64,000 nt of DNA from Amycolatopsis saalfeldensis (GTDB lineage: Bacteria; Actinomycetota; Actinomycetes; Mycobacteriales; Pseudonocardiaceae), in the NCBI RefSeq assembly GCF_900110575.1, contig NZ_FOEF01000013.1, positions 186,001-250,000 of the forward strand, read 5' to 3'. A program made the position numbers and the translations under genes. Below, piece by piece: positions 41,155 to 49,869 of the stretch (the stretch's first letter is position 1; the number at the start of each line of letters is the position of its first letter). The notes under the pieces are model-generated. The model did not search any database. It saw only the letters and a program-made list of their open reading frames with translations, and was not told the origin of the DNA.

Positions 41155-42950
41155 CAGCCCACCTCTCCGCCGAACGCGTGCGGGGTGTGGATGCGTTCCA
41201 GCGTCTTGCCCTTGCCGGTGTACATGTGCACGCCGCAGGGCAGGCACGGGTCGAAGCTGCGGACCGCGCGCATGATGTCGATGCCCTTGAAGTTCTCCTG
41301 CGTGTTCTCCTCGAAGATCGGCGTGTTCTGCACGGCGTCCTCGTACGGGCCGGGGGTGCCGAAGGAGTCGCGGACACTGCCGTTCCACGGCGTCGGCGGG
41401 TACGGGTGGTAGTTCGCGATCTTGCCGCCCTTGATCACCATGTGGTGCGAGAGCACGCCGCGCACGGCCTCGGTGAACCCGCACGAGACGCCCTCGTCGG
41501 GCACCTTGAACGGCTCCCACGTCTTGGTGTTGCCGCCGCGGACCTCGGCCAGCGCGCGCTCGGCGAAGTGCAGGGCGACCGCGGCGGAGTAGGCCTGGAA
41601 GTACGTCCGCGCGCGGTTGCGCTCCAGCGCGTTGCTCCACTTCGGGATCTTCCACTCGAAGGTGACCTCGGGCTTGAGCGCGGTGCGCGGCAGGTTGATC
41701 ACCACGCTGTGCCCGGTGGACTTCACGTAGTCGGTGTCGACCAGGCCGGCCAGCGCCGTGGTCCACAGCCGCGCGATGGGGCCGCCGCCGGTGTCGAGCG
41801 CGAGGTGGTCCTTGCCGTCGAACCAGCGCGGCGACATCGTCCACGAGTACTTGTCGTCGAAGTCGCGCTTCTGCGGCCGCGGGATCGTGTGCTGGTTCCA
41901 CGGGTGCCGCGAGTCGACCGGGTTGCCGAGCGGGTCGTGCGTGACGAACTTGTCCATGCCCTCCCAGTCCTCGTAGAAGGACGAGCCGAGCAGGATCCGG
42001 ATGCCGAGGTTGATGTCGAGCAGGCTGGTGGTGACCAGCTTGCCGTCGACGACCACCCCGGGCGTGACGAACATCTTCCGGCCCCAGGCCTCCATGTTCT
42101 CGTAGGTGAAGTCGCAGTACTCCGGGTTGTTCAGGCTGCCCCAGCAGCCGAGCAGGATGCGGCGGCGGCCGACCTCCTCGTAGCCGGGGATGGCTTCGTA
42201 GAAGAAGTCGAACAGGTCGTCGTGCATCGGCAGGCAGCGCTTCATGAACTCGACGTAGCGCATCAGCCGGGACAGGTAGTCGGTGAACAGCTGCACCGTC
42301 GCGATGGTCCCGACGCCGCCGGGGTACAAAGTGGACGGATGCACGTGCCTGCCCTCCATCAGGCAGAACATCTCCCTGGTGGACCGGCTGACCTGCAGCG
42401 CCTCGCGGTAGAACTCGCCCTCCAGCGGGTTCAGCGAGCGCATGATGTCGCCGATGGTGCGGTAGCCGTGCTGCTCGGCGTGCGGTGATTCGGTGCGGTT
42501 GGCCAGCTCCAGCACCCCGGGGCTGGTCTCGGCGACCATCTTCTCGCAGTAGTCGACGCCGACCAGGTTCTCCTGGAAGATGTTGTGGTCGAACATGTAC
42601 TCGGCGGCCTCGCCGAGGTTGATGATCCACTCGCCGAGGTGTGGCGGGCGCACGCCGTAGGCCATGTTCTGGTTGTAGACCGAGCAGGTGGCGTGGTTGT
42701 CACCGCAGATGCCGCAGATGCGGCTGGTGATGAAGTGCGCGTCGCGCGGGTCCTTGCCCTTCATGAAGATGCTGTAGCCGCGGAAGACCGAGGACGTGCT
42801 GTGGCACTCCACCACCTTCTTCTGCGCCCAGTCGATCTTCGTGTAGATGCCGAGGCTGCCGACGATGCGCGTGATCGGGTCCCAGGCCATCTCGACGAGT
42901 TCGGTCTTGCCCTTGGTGCTGACGTTCTTGCCGCTCTGTGTCTGTGTCAT
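41154..42950 (-). CDS. hhyL: NiFe hydrogenase large subunit, actinobacterial (group 1h) type
   Basis: The protein has 598 residues. The nickel-binding motifs are L1 RICGICGDNH (C79, C82, H86) and L2 DPCLPCGVH (C569, C572, H575). A 23-residue tail follows H575 and should be removed by the protease encoded downstream. All four Ni-ligand cysteines are present, so the enzyme should be active in H2 oxidation. The overall length and the phrases DPITRIVGSLGIYTKIDWAQ and FRGYSIFMKGKDPRDA are typical of the high-affinity group 1h (formerly group 5) enzymes. It follows the small subunit gene by 13 nt. Confidence 0.96.
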   Translation of the reverse strand: MTQTQSGKNVSTKGKTELVEMAWDPITRIVGSLGIYTKIDWAQKKVVECHSTSSVFRGYSIFMKGKDPRDAHFITSRICGICGDNHATCSVYNQNMAYGVRPPHLGEWIINLGEAAEYMFDHNIFQENLVGVDYCEKMVAETSPGVLELANRTESPHAEQHGYRTIGDIMRSLNPLEGEFYREALQVSRSTREMFCLMEGRHVHPSTLYPGGVGTIATVQLFTDYLSRLMRYVEFMKRCLPMHDDLFDFFYEAIPGYEEVGRRRILLGCWGSLNNPEYCDFTYENMEAWGRKMFVTPGVVVDGKLVTTSLLDINLGIRILLGSSFYEDWEGMDKFVTHDPLGNPVDSRHPWNQHTIPRPQKRDFDDKYSWTMSPRWFDGKDHLALDTGGGPIARLWTTALAGLVDTDYVKSTGHSVVINLPRTALKPEVTFEWKIPKWSNALERNRARTYFQAYSAAVALHFAERALAEVRGGNTKTWEPFKVPDEGVSCGFTEAVRGVLSHHMVIKGGKIANYHPYPPTPWNGSVRDSFGTPGPYEDAVQNTPIFEENTQENFKGIDIMRAVRSFDPCLPCGVHMYTGKGKTLERIHTPHAFGGEVG

Positions 42951-42963
42951 GTCCCCAGTCCCT

Positions 42964-44013
42964 TCAGCGCCAAGAGGAGCGGTAGCCGGTCTCGAGCTGC
43001 TTGCCCGTGTGCCGCCACTTCGGCTCCAGGTCGACCTTGCGCTCGGTGATCTTGCGCAGCCGCCGGATCACCGAGCCGTACGCGCCGCTGGCCAGCGAGG
43101 AAACGTGCGCGCCCGGCGGCTCGTCCATGAACGGCATGAACTTGTCCGGGAAGCCCGGCATGGTGCAGCCGATGCAGATGCCGCCGACGTTCGGGCAGCC
43201 GCCGACGCCGTTGATCCAGCCGCGCTTGGGCACGTTGCACTTCACCACCGGGCCCCAGCAGCCCAGCTTCACCAGGCACTTCGGCGAGTCGTAGGTGTCG
43301 GCGAACTGGCCCTGCTCGTAGTACCCGGCTCGATCGCACCCCTCGTGCACGGTCGCACCGAAGAGCCACTGTGGACGGAGGTGGTCGTCCAGCGGGATCA
43401 TCGGGGCCTGGCCCGCCGCCTGGTAGAGCAGGTAGGTCAGTGTTTCGGAGAAGTTGTCCGGGTGCGTCGGGCAGCCCGGGATGCAGACGATCGGGATGCC
43501 GGCGCCGGACTTCCAGTCCCAGCCAAGGTAATCGGGCACGCCCATGGCGCCGGTCGGGTTGCCCTCCATGGCGTGGATGCCGCCGTACGCCGCGCAGGTC
43601 CCGGCCGCGACGACCGCGAGGGCCTTGGGCGTCAGCCGGTCCAGCCACTCGCTGGTGGTCATCGGCTGGCCGGTCTCCGGGTTGTTGCCGAAGCCGCACC
43701 AGTAGCCCTCGGACTTGATCGCCTCGTTCGGGATCGAGCCCTCGATGACCAGCACAAACGGTTCCAGCTCACCACGATCGGCCTTGTAGAACCATTCGAT
43801 GAAGGTGTCCGCGCCCTTGTCCGGCCCGCACTCGAAGTCGATCAGCGGCCAGTGGACCGCGATCTTCGGCAGGCCGGGCAGCGCCCCGAGGACGATCTCC
43901 TCGATGCTGGGCTGGGTGGCCGCGGTCAGCGCGACGGAATCGCCGTCGCACGACAGTCCGGCGTTGATCCACAGGATGTGGATGGGTTTCACTTCTTCCT
44001 GAGTATGCGTCAC
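42964..44013 (-). CDS. hhyS: NiFe hydrogenase small subunit, actinobacterial (group 1h) type
   Basis: The protein has 349 residues. The N-terminal proximal-cluster motif reads LSCDGDSVAL (C22, D25): an Asp replaces the Cys found in other groups, a hallmark known from the actinobacterial-type enzyme. Other cluster ligands are in GTCAAYGGI, IPGCPTHPDNF, HEGCDRAGYYEQG, LGCWGPVVKC and GGCPNVGGICIGC. There is no Tat signal peptide, as expected for this group. It should carry electrons from the NiFe site through three Fe-S clusters. The start is GTG 44013, overlapping the SIS gene stop by 4 nt. An upstream ATG adds only unlike residues. Confidence 0.96.
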   Translation of the reverse strand: MTHTQEEVKPIHILWINAGLSCDGDSVALTAATQPSIEEIVLGALPGLPKIAVHWPLIDFECGPDKGADTFIEWFYKADRGELEPFVLVIEGSIPNEAIKSEGYWCGFGNNPETGQPMTTSEWLDRLTPKALAVVAAGTCAAYGGIHAMEGNPTGAMGVPDYLGWDWKSGAGIPIVCIPGCPTHPDNFSETLTYLLYQAAGQAPMIPLDDHLRPQWLFGATVHEGCDRAGYYEQGQFADTYDSPKCLVKLGCWGPVVKCNVPKRGWINGVGGCPNVGGICIGCTMPGFPDKFMPFMDEPPGAHVSSLASGAYGSVIRRLRKITERKVDLEPKWRHTGKQLETGYRSSWR

Positions 44014-44696
44014 GGCTGTGGCCCCTCGAGGTCGTCGAGCGCGCCGAGGGTCAGCTCCCACAGCGCGTGGTAAAGGGTGGTCTGGGCTTCCTGGATGCGG
44101 TGCACCGAAGGCGACGGCACGACGAAGAGGTGGTCGATGCTGTCCAGCTCGGCCATCTTCCCGCCGTCGTAGCCGGCGATGCCGACGGTGAGCAGGCCGC
44201 GGCGGGCGGCCTCGTCGAACGCGGCCAGCAGGTTCGCCGAGTTCCCGCTGGTGGACAGGCCGACCGCGATGTCGCCGGCGCGGCCGAACGCGGCGACCTG
44301 CCGGGCGAACACGACGTCGAACCCGATGTCGTTGCTCAGCGCGGTCACCACGGCGATGTCGTTGGTGAGGCCGAACGCGGGCAGCGGGCGCGCGTCCCCG
44401 GCTGGGGAAAGGAACAGGCTGGCGAGGTCCTGCGCGTCGGTGGAGCTGCCGCCGTTGCCGAACACCAGCAGCCTGCCGCCGCGCGCGAACGCGCGGGCCA
44501 GGTCGCGGGCGCAGGCCCAGAGCCGCTCGCCGTCCGATTCGAGCACGCTCGCGCGCAGCTCGATGATCTCGCGAGCCTTGTCTACTGTGGACTGACGGAC
44601 CTGGGTGAGCACGGCCTCGACGTCACTGGCACCCGCGTACAGGAACGGGTACAGCTCCTCGAGACCACTGGCGCCCACGGGCTTTCCCCGTGTCAT
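44010..44696 (-). CDS. SIS-domain (GmhA-like sugar isomerase family) protein in the hydrogenase operon
   Basis: The protein has 228 residues with a SIS fold. The sugar-phosphate-binding motifs are LVFGNGGSSTDAQD and LSTSGNSANLL, with a C-terminal helix ending near HALWEL. It resembles sedoheptulose-7-phosphate isomerases. Why a SIS protein belongs here is not known; a sugar-phosphate substrate for the hydrogenase is unlikely, so it may have been adapted to another ligand. ATG 44696 is chosen because TAGGAG lies 9 nt upstream. The upstream ATG 44705 touches that site. Confidence 0.85.
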   Translation of the reverse strand: MTRGKPVGASGLEELYPFLYAGASDVEAVLTQVRQSTVDKAREIIELRASVLESDGERLWACARDLARAFARGGRLLVFGNGGSSTDAQDLASLFLSPAGDARPLPAFGLTNDIAVVTALSNDIGFDVVFARQVAAFGRAGDIAVGLSTSGNSANLLAAFDEAARRGLLTVGIAGYDGGKMAELDSIDHLFVVPSPSVHRIQEAQTTLYHALWELTLGALDDLEGPQP

Positions 44697-44716
44697 GGCG
44701 CTCATCTCCTAGCGGA

Positions 44717-44953
44717 CTAGGGGTTCTCCAGACGCGCGATGGCTTCGCCGGCGTGTACCAGGATTCGGTCGCCGACACCGGCCGAAACCAGTGCCACGCT
44801 CACCTCTTCCCGGCCGGAGCCGGTATCCACGACTGCGAACCCGAGGTCCAGGAGTTCGACTACGGTCACTTCGACTGCGGTGTCGGAACACGTGATGCAC
44901 ACCCCGTCGTGACAGACGGGGACCGGTGCTCTGTCGGCGTCAGGCGCGTTCAA
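44717..44953 (-). CDS. HypC-like hydrogenase chaperone with N-terminal CxxC extension
   Basis: The protein has 78 residues. Unlike normal HypC (MC at the start) it has a 15-residue extension and the motif CHDGVCITCSD, then a HypC-like beta-barrel (VTVVELLDLGFAVVDTGSG, DRILVHAGEAIARL). It is a second, diverged HypC/HupF-type protein. It might hold the iron complex for this particular large subunit, or act earlier. The start is TTG 44953, supported by GGAGG 7 nt upstream and a TTGA overlap with the SIS gene stop. It lies between two SIS genes. Confidence 0.85.
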   Translation of the reverse strand: MNAPDADRAPVPVCHDGVCITCSDTAVEVTVVELLDLGFAVVDTGSGREEVSVALVSAGVGDRILVHAGEAIARLENP

Positions 44954-45570
44954 GACGCCACCTCCGGTGCGAGCACGCCGGGATGTTCGAAGAAGACGTG
45001 CACCAGCTCCCACAGAATGTGGTACGCCGTCACGTGCACTTCCTTGACCACCAGCGGGTCGGCGGACCGCGCGACGAGCACGTGGCCGATCCCGGGGGTG
45101 ACGGCGATGGCCCCGCCGTCCCCGCCGGTCAGCGCGATGGTCAGCAGGCCGAGGTCGCGGGCGGTTTCGAGGCCGCGGCGGACGTTCTCGCACTCGCCGT
45201 CGGCGGAGATGCCGAGCGCGATGTCCGCGGGCTCGGCGAGGAACCGGATCTGGTGCGCGAAGACCTCGGCCAGCCCGACGCGGTTGGCCACGCCGGTGAG
45301 CGTGGCGACGTCGGCGGTCAGCGAGATCGCGGGCAGCGCCCGCTTGCCGACGATCACCGGGTGCACGAACTCCACGGCCACGTGCTGCGCGTCGGTGCTG
45401 GGCCCGCCGTTGCCGAAGACCACCAGCTTCCCGCCGCGGTGGAAGCGCTGGGCCATCCCGTGACACGCGTCGGCCACGGCGCCGGCCTGTTCGGCCAGGT
45501 CGTACACGGGGGCGACGCGGCGTTCGAACAATGCCGCGACCCCGTCCGCGCTCTTCGGAGACCACGACAT
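44950..45570 (-). CDS. SIS-domain (GmhA-like) protein, first gene of the hydrogenase operon
   Basis: The protein has 206 residues and is a second SIS protein of the same kind as the one at 44010. It has LVVFGNGGPSTDAQHVAVEF and GISADGECENV, which replaces the canonical STSGNSxN. The loss of Ser and Asn at the phosphate-binding loop suggests altered substrate use. GGAAG lies upstream of ATG 45570, while an in-frame start at 45735 would extend into the AT-rich promoter region. It opens the operon of at least 16 genes running to 33923. Confidence 0.85.
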   Translation of the reverse strand: MSWSPKSADGVAALFERRVAPVYDLAEQAGAVADACHGMAQRFHRGGKLVVFGNGGPSTDAQHVAVEFVHPVIVGKRALPAISLTADVATLTGVANRVGLAEVFAHQIRFLAEPADIALGISADGECENVRRGLETARDLGLLTIALTGGDGGAIAVTPGIGHVLVARSADPLVVKEVHVTAYHILWELVHVFFEHPGVLAPEVAS

Positions 45571-45617
45571 CGCGGCTCTTCCCTGTGCGCTCAGTGGTGG
45601 GAGCAAGGCCTCTAGCG

Positions 45618-45661
45618 TAGATCTGTGAAGTGAGTCACACAATAGGATCACTTGATAGATC
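45618..45661 (-). promoter_or_regulatory. AT-rich candidate promoter/operator of the hydrogenase operon
   Basis: This patch is the most AT-rich between 45571 and 45797. It holds the inverted repeat AAGTGA (45628-45633) with TCACTT (45648-45653), the odd palindrome GTGAGTCAC (45630-45638) and two direct copies of TAGATC. Read on the - strand, TTGTGT, 17 nt, then TACGCT could be -35 and -10 boxes about 55 nt before the first gene. The assignment is tentative. Confidence 0.4.
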
Positions 45662-45797
45662 GGGACGCCTGCCCGCGGTACCCGGCCGGGCGGGTACGCG
45701 AATGATCTTTTTCTTGCCTGGTCAGGGGAACTCACGCCGCGGTGGCCGAGCGGCGCGGCCGGCCGCGGGAATTCGCACCGAGTGGGGGACGGCAGCC

Positions 45798-46865
45798 TCA
45801 GGCCCGGTCGCGTTCGCCCGGGGCTTGTTCGGCGCGGGCTTCCTGGGCGCGGGCGACCCAGGTTTCGGCCTCGTTGACGGAGCCGCGGCCGTGCAGCATC
45901 CGGGCCAGGCTGAGCATGCCCTGCACGTCGCCGGTTTCCGCCGCGGCGCGGAAGAACTTCTCGGCCTGTGCGAGGTCATCGCGCGCCTCGGCGAGGTGGC
46001 CGAGGTTCGTCATCGCCGGGACGCTGCCGTGCTCGGCCGCCTTGCGGTACCAGGCCGCGGCCTCGCCGTCGTCGCCGCGGTTGCGGGCCAGCACGCCGAG
46101 GTTCGTCATCGCCGCGATGTCACCGGCCTCGGCCGCGTCGAGGTACCAGGCTTCGGCCTCGTCGACCTCGCCGCGACGGTGCAGCAGCAGCCCCAGCCGG
46201 ACGGCCGCCTCGACATTGCCGCCCGTCGCGCCCTGGCGGTACCACGCTTCCGCGTCCTTGGTGCGGCCGAAGCGCTCCGCCTGGCCGCCGAGCAGGCAGG
46301 TGCCCGCGAGGTCGCCCGCGTCGACGGCCTCACGCCACCAGCGCGCGGCCTCGCTCTGCCGGCCCCGCCCACGCAGCACGAGGCCGACGTCGAGCATCGC
46401 GGCGGTGTTGCCCGCGCTCGCCGCGCGGCGGCACCAGTCCTCGGCTTCGTCGGCGCGGCCGCGTTCGGCGAGCAGGTGGCCGAGCGCGGCCATCGCCTCG
46501 GTTTCCTCGGTTTCGGCGGCCGCGCGCAGCCAGTACTCCGCGTCCTCGAGCCGGCCGCGGCGTTCGAAGGAACGGCCCAGCCCGACCATTCCGCGCGGAT
46601 CACCGGCCAGCGCGGCTTCGTGGTACCAGCGTTCGGCTTCTTCGTGGGCGCCCCGGTCGGTGAGCAGGTGGGCCAGCACGGTCATCGCGACGCGGTCGCC
46701 GCCCAGCGCCGCCCGGCGGTACCAGGACTCGGCCTCGACCAGCTCGCCGCGCTCGCGCAGGGCCGCCGCGACGCGGGTCATGGCGACCAGGTTCCCGCCC
46801 TCGGCGGCCTTCAGCTGCAGGTAGTCGTCGACCCGCGTGTTCCACTTCCGTAGCCGCCCGGACAT
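45798..46865 (-). CDS. SEL1-type tetratricopeptide repeat protein
   Basis: The protein has 355 residues composed almost wholly of about nine SEL1/TPR-like repeats of 36 residues. Typical units are AMTxLGxLLxxRGxxxEAExWYRRAAxxGD. It is a cytoplasmic protein-protein interaction scaffold, with no signal peptide and no catalytic domain. ATG 46865 is preceded by GGGAG. The longer in-frame reading upstream is Arg-rich and antisense-like. It is transcribed toward the hydrogenase operon, 227 nt before it, but the AT-rich gap suggests separate transcription. Confidence 0.85.
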   Translation of the reverse strand: MSGRLRKWNTRVDDYLQLKAAEGGNLVAMTRVAAALRERGELVEAESWYRRAALGGDRVAMTVLAHLLTDRGAHEEAERWYHEAALAGDPRGMVGLGRSFERRGRLEDAEYWLRAAAETEETEAMAALGHLLAERGRADEAEDWCRRAASAGNTAAMLDVGLVLRGRGRQSEAARWWREAVDAGDLAGTCLLGGQAERFGRTKDAEAWYRQGATGGNVEAAVRLGLLLHRRGEVDEAEAWYLDAAEAGDIAAMTNLGVLARNRGDDGEAAAWYRKAAEHGSVPAMTNLGHLAEARDDLAQAEKFFRAAAETGDVQGMLSLARMLHGRGSVNEAETWVARAQEARAEQAPGERDRA

Positions 46866-47037
46866 CGGCGACGCTCCCTTCGAGCTGGGTCCCCACCTCG
46901 TAGTCGCTCGGCACGCGGTTTGCGTGACAGGTGGCCCCGGACACGTTCGGCGGCGGCCGGGAGTTTCTGCGCCGACGCCGCCGCGCGGCCCGGCATACTG
47001 CCGCTCCCGCCCCCGTCGAGAGGACCCCTCGCGCGCC

Positions 47038-47697
47038 ATGGCCCGGAAGCTCCCCACCCAGCGGATCCTGTTGCTCGTCGTGGTTCTCGCCGTCGCGATC
47101 GCGGGATTCTGGTACGCCGGAAGGGGCGTCGACGCGGAGCCCTCCTCGCCGCCGCCGGCCAGTGCGGGCGACGCGACGAAACAGCTGGCGGAGCTGAAGA
47201 TCGCCGACCGCGGCTCGATGACCGGCTACTCCCGTGAGAAATTCCCGCACTGGGACAACCAGGGGCACAACTGCAACACCCGCGAGCTGGTCCTCAACCG
47301 CGACGGCAAGGACATCAAGGCCGGCGCCGACTGCAACCCGACGTCCGGCACCTGGTTCAGCGTCTACGACGGCGCGACCTGGACCAAGCCCGGCGACGTC
47401 GACATCGACCACATGGTCCCGCTCGGCCAGGCCTGGGCGAGCGGTGCGCGCGACTGGCCGCAGGACAAGCGCGAGCAGTTCGCGAACGACCTGACTCGCC
47501 CGCAGCTGTTCGCCGTCACGGACAACCTGAACCAGCAGAAGAGCGACAAGGCGCCGGACGAGTGGAAGCCGCCGCTGGTCTCGTTCTGGTGCACCTACGC
47601 GACGGACTGGATCACGGTCAAGCACTACTACGCCCTCACCGTGACCACGGCGGAGAAAACCGCGCTGACGGACATGCTGCGGCGCTGCCCCGCCTAA
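47038..47697 (+). CDS. Membrane-anchored extracellular HNH (DUF1524/GmrSD-type) nuclease
   Basis: The protein has 219 residues. An N-terminal uncleaved signal or anchor helix (about 9-26) is followed by a Pro/Ser spacer. The HNH fold shows VDIDHMVPLGQAW with the catalytic D124/H125 and NDLTRPQLFAVTDNLNQQK for the metal and DNA contacts. C79 and C99 and the final CTYA/RRCPA cysteines could pair outside the cell. It likely degrades DNA outside the membrane. ATG 47038 begins immediately before the hydrophobic helix. Confidence 0.88.
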   Translation: MARKLPTQRILLLVVVLAVAIAGFWYAGRGVDAEPSSPPPASAGDATKQLAELKIADRGSMTGYSREKFPHWDNQGHNCNTRELVLNRDGKDIKAGADCNPTSGTWFSVYDGATWTKPGDVDIDHMVPLGQAWASGARDWPQDKREQFANDLTRPQLFAVTDNLNQQKSDKAPDEWKPPLVSFWCTYATDWITVKHYYALTVTTAEKTALTDMLRRCPA

Positions 47698-47706
47698 GCT
47701 GGCCCG

Positions 47707-48360
47707 ATGGCGACATTCGTGCTGATCCACGGAGGCGGCGGCAGCGGCTGGGACTGGCATCTGGTCGGTGCCGAGCTGCGGCGGCGGGGGCACGACGTCG
47801 TCGCGCCCGATCTGCCGATCGAGGACCCCGCGGCGAAGCTGGCCGACTTCCGTGACGCCGTGGTGTCCGAGGTCGGAGAGCGCGCGGATGTCGTGGTGGT
47901 CGCGCATTCCTACGGCGGGTTCACCGCGCCGCTGGTGGCCGACCGGCTGGACGCGCGGCTGCTCGTTTTCGTCGCCGGCATGGTGCCCGCGCCGGGGGAG
48001 ACGCCCGGGCAGTGGTGGGAGAACTCCGGCTACACCTCGCCGAGTGAGAAGCTGAGCGTCGTCGAGCAGTTCCTCGGCGACGTGCCGGCCGAGCTGGCGG
48101 AGGAGAACATCGCCCGCGGACGGGATCAGCGCAGCGCCGAGTGGGACGACCCGTGGCCGCTCGCCGCGCTGCCCGACCTCCCCACGCGGGCGCTGCTCTG
48201 CCGCGAAGACCGGCTCTTCCCACCGGACCTGCAGCGGCACGTCGCGAAGGCGCGCCTGGGGATCACGCCGGACGAGATCAGCGGCTCCCACATGGTCCTG
48301 CTGAGCCGTCCGGTGGAGCTGGCCGAACGGCTCGAAGGGTACTTCGCCGCCCTGCGGTAA
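47707..48360 (+). CDS. Alpha/beta hydrolase
   Basis: The protein has 217 residues. The nucleophile elbow AHSYGG carries S68 after strand VVVVAHS. The oxyanion-hole region is LIHGGGGSGWDW, and the likely catalytic His is in GSHMVLLSRP. It is a small cytoplasmic hydrolase of the methylesterase-like (AB hydrolase 6) group with unknown substrate. It starts 9 nt after the HNH nuclease stop and could be co-transcribed with it, though no functional link is apparent. Confidence 0.9.
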   Translation: MATFVLIHGGGGSGWDWHLVGAELRRRGHDVVAPDLPIEDPAAKLADFRDAVVSEVGERADVVVVAHSYGGFTAPLVADRLDARLLVFVAGMVPAPGETPGQWWENSGYTSPSEKLSVVEQFLGDVPAELAEENIARGRDQRSAEWDDPWPLAALPDLPTRALLCREDRLFPPDLQRHVAKARLGITPDEISGSHMVLLSRPVELAERLEGYFAALR

Positions 48361-48470
48361 TGCCGAGCCTCCAAATGGTCTAGACCGATTGACGGGCCGC
48401 GCCCGGGCTGCCTACCGTCGAGTCCCCGCCGCGTGTTTCCTCCACCCCGGTCCACCTGGAGGTTTTCACC

Positions 48471-49229
48471 ATGCCCGTCAGATCCCTTTTCCGAGTCTTC
48501 GGTGCCGTCGCGCTCACGCTCGGCGCGCTGGTCACCGTGCCCGTCGCCACCGCGCAGGCCGCCGATCTTCCCGCGTGCCAGCACTTCTACACCGGCCCGA
48601 TCCCCGAACGGCCCATCACCGGCGGCCACGGGCCCGGCCCGCTCGTCGACCCGGTGGACGTGAGCGGACGGCTGCCCGCGCCCACCGGCGTGAGCGGCGG
48701 GCTGGGCGCGGACGGCAAGGTCACGTTCACCTTCGCCCGCGTGCCCGGCGCGGTCGCCTACCGCGCGTTCCGCAACGGCCAGGCCCTGCAGTGGATCAGC
48801 GACTGGGGCCAGGCGAGTTTCCTGGTCACCGACGCCAGCCCCTGCCAGAACGCGAACTACCAGCTCTACGCGATGACCGCGGAGGACAACACCCCCGGCT
48901 CGCTCGGCCAGATCTCCACGGCCTACCGCCTGGACGGCTCGAACCAGCTCACGCCGTACGCCATGGCCAAGGGCACCACGCTGAACTACAAGGTGACCTC
49001 GTACAACGACGTCGCCCAGACCGCGCTCGGCTACAACGCCGGCCCCGGCTTCTGTGCCGTGGACGCACGCAACATCCCTTGGGGGACAAGGTTTTTCGTC
49101 CCCGGTTACGGGCACTGTTACGCCGCTGACATCGGCAGCTGGATCAAGGACGACATCGTCGACGTGTGGCTGCCCGGCTCGCAGGCCAACGACTGGGGCG
49201 TGCAGGGCCTGACCCTGACCGTCGAGTGA
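48471..49229 (+). CDS. Secreted protein with C-terminal 3D (MltA-like beta-barrel) domain
   Basis: The protein has 252 residues. A Sec signal peptide is cleaved near AQAADLPA (about residue 31). The middle (55-150) looks like a FN3-type beta sandwich with KVTFTFARVPGAVAYR. The end (200-250) is a 3D domain: CAVDARNIPWGTRFFVPGYG, then AADIGSWIKDDIVDVWLP. 3D domains occur in cell-wall lytic or resuscitation factors. Cysteines flanking the barrel likely pair. GGAGG lies 9 nt before ATG 48471. It converges with the nitroreductase gene with no gap. Confidence 0.85.
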   Translation: MPVRSLFRVFGAVALTLGALVTVPVATAQAADLPACQHFYTGPIPERPITGGHGPGPLVDPVDVSGRLPAPTGVSGGLGADGKVTFTFARVPGAVAYRAFRNGQALQWISDWGQASFLVTDASPCQNANYQLYAMTAEDNTPGSLGQISTAYRLDGSNQLTPYAMAKGTTLNYKVTSYNDVAQTALGYNAGPGFCAVDARNIPWGTRFFVPGYGHCYAADIGSWIKDDIVDVWLPGSQANDWGVQGLTLTVE

Positions 49230-49865
49230 TCACCACCGGTCGACGTGCAGGACCTCCGAGAGGGGACGGCGCGCGGCCGGCTTGAAAGTGTCGCCGGTGT
49301 AGTACGCCGTGGGGATCAGCGCGGCCTGGTGGACGTCGTCCGGCAGGCCGAGGATCTCCGCGGCCTCCCGCTCGTGGTTCAGGTGCAGCGTGGTCCACGC
49401 CGTGCCGAGCCCGAGCGAGCGCGCGGCCAGCATGTAGCTCCACACCGCGGGCAGCAGCGAAGCCCACATCCCGGCCTGGTTCCCGTCCGGCAGCGTCGCC
49501 GACCCGGTTTTCAGGCACGGGATCAGCAGCACCGGCACGTCGCCCATGTGGTCGGCGAGGTATTCGATGCTGCCGCCGGTGCGCTGCTGCACGGGGGCGC
49601 GCGTCGGGTCGTCGGCGAACAGCTTGCCCGCGAAGCCCGAGGACGCCATGTACGCGTACGTCGCGCGCCGGTACAGCTCGCCGATGGCCGCGCGCTGATC
49701 GACGTCGGTGACCACGATCCACTGCCATTCCTGGCGGTTCGAGCCGCTGGGCGCCTGCAGCGCGATGGTCAGCGCCTGTTCGATCAGCTCCATCGGCACC
49801 GGCCGCTCGAGGTCGAGCCGCTTGCGGACGGTGCGGGTGGTGGTCAGCAGTTCTTCGGGGTTCAC
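49230..49865 (-). CDS. Nitroreductase family FMN oxidoreductase
   Basis: The protein has 211 residues. The FMN-binding start TVRKRLDLERPV and ALQAPSGSNRQEWQW matches the nitroreductase fold, with LPAVWSYMLAARSLGLGTAW near the second flavin contact. It uses NAD(P)H to reduce nitro or quinone-like substrates. GTG 49865 lies 4 nt after the aldo/keto reductase stop, so the two form an operon with a shared redox theme. Confidence 0.92.
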   Translation of the reverse strand: MNPEELLTTTRTVRKRLDLERPVPMELIEQALTIALQAPSGSNRQEWQWIVVTDVDQRAAIGELYRRATYAYMASSGFAGKLFADDPTRAPVQQRTGGSIEYLADHMGDVPVLLIPCLKTGSATLPDGNQAGMWASLLPAVWSYMLAARSLGLGTAWTTLHLNHEREAAEILGLPDDVHQAALIPTAYYTGDTFKPAARRPLSEVLHVDRW

Positions 49866-49869
49866 CGGC

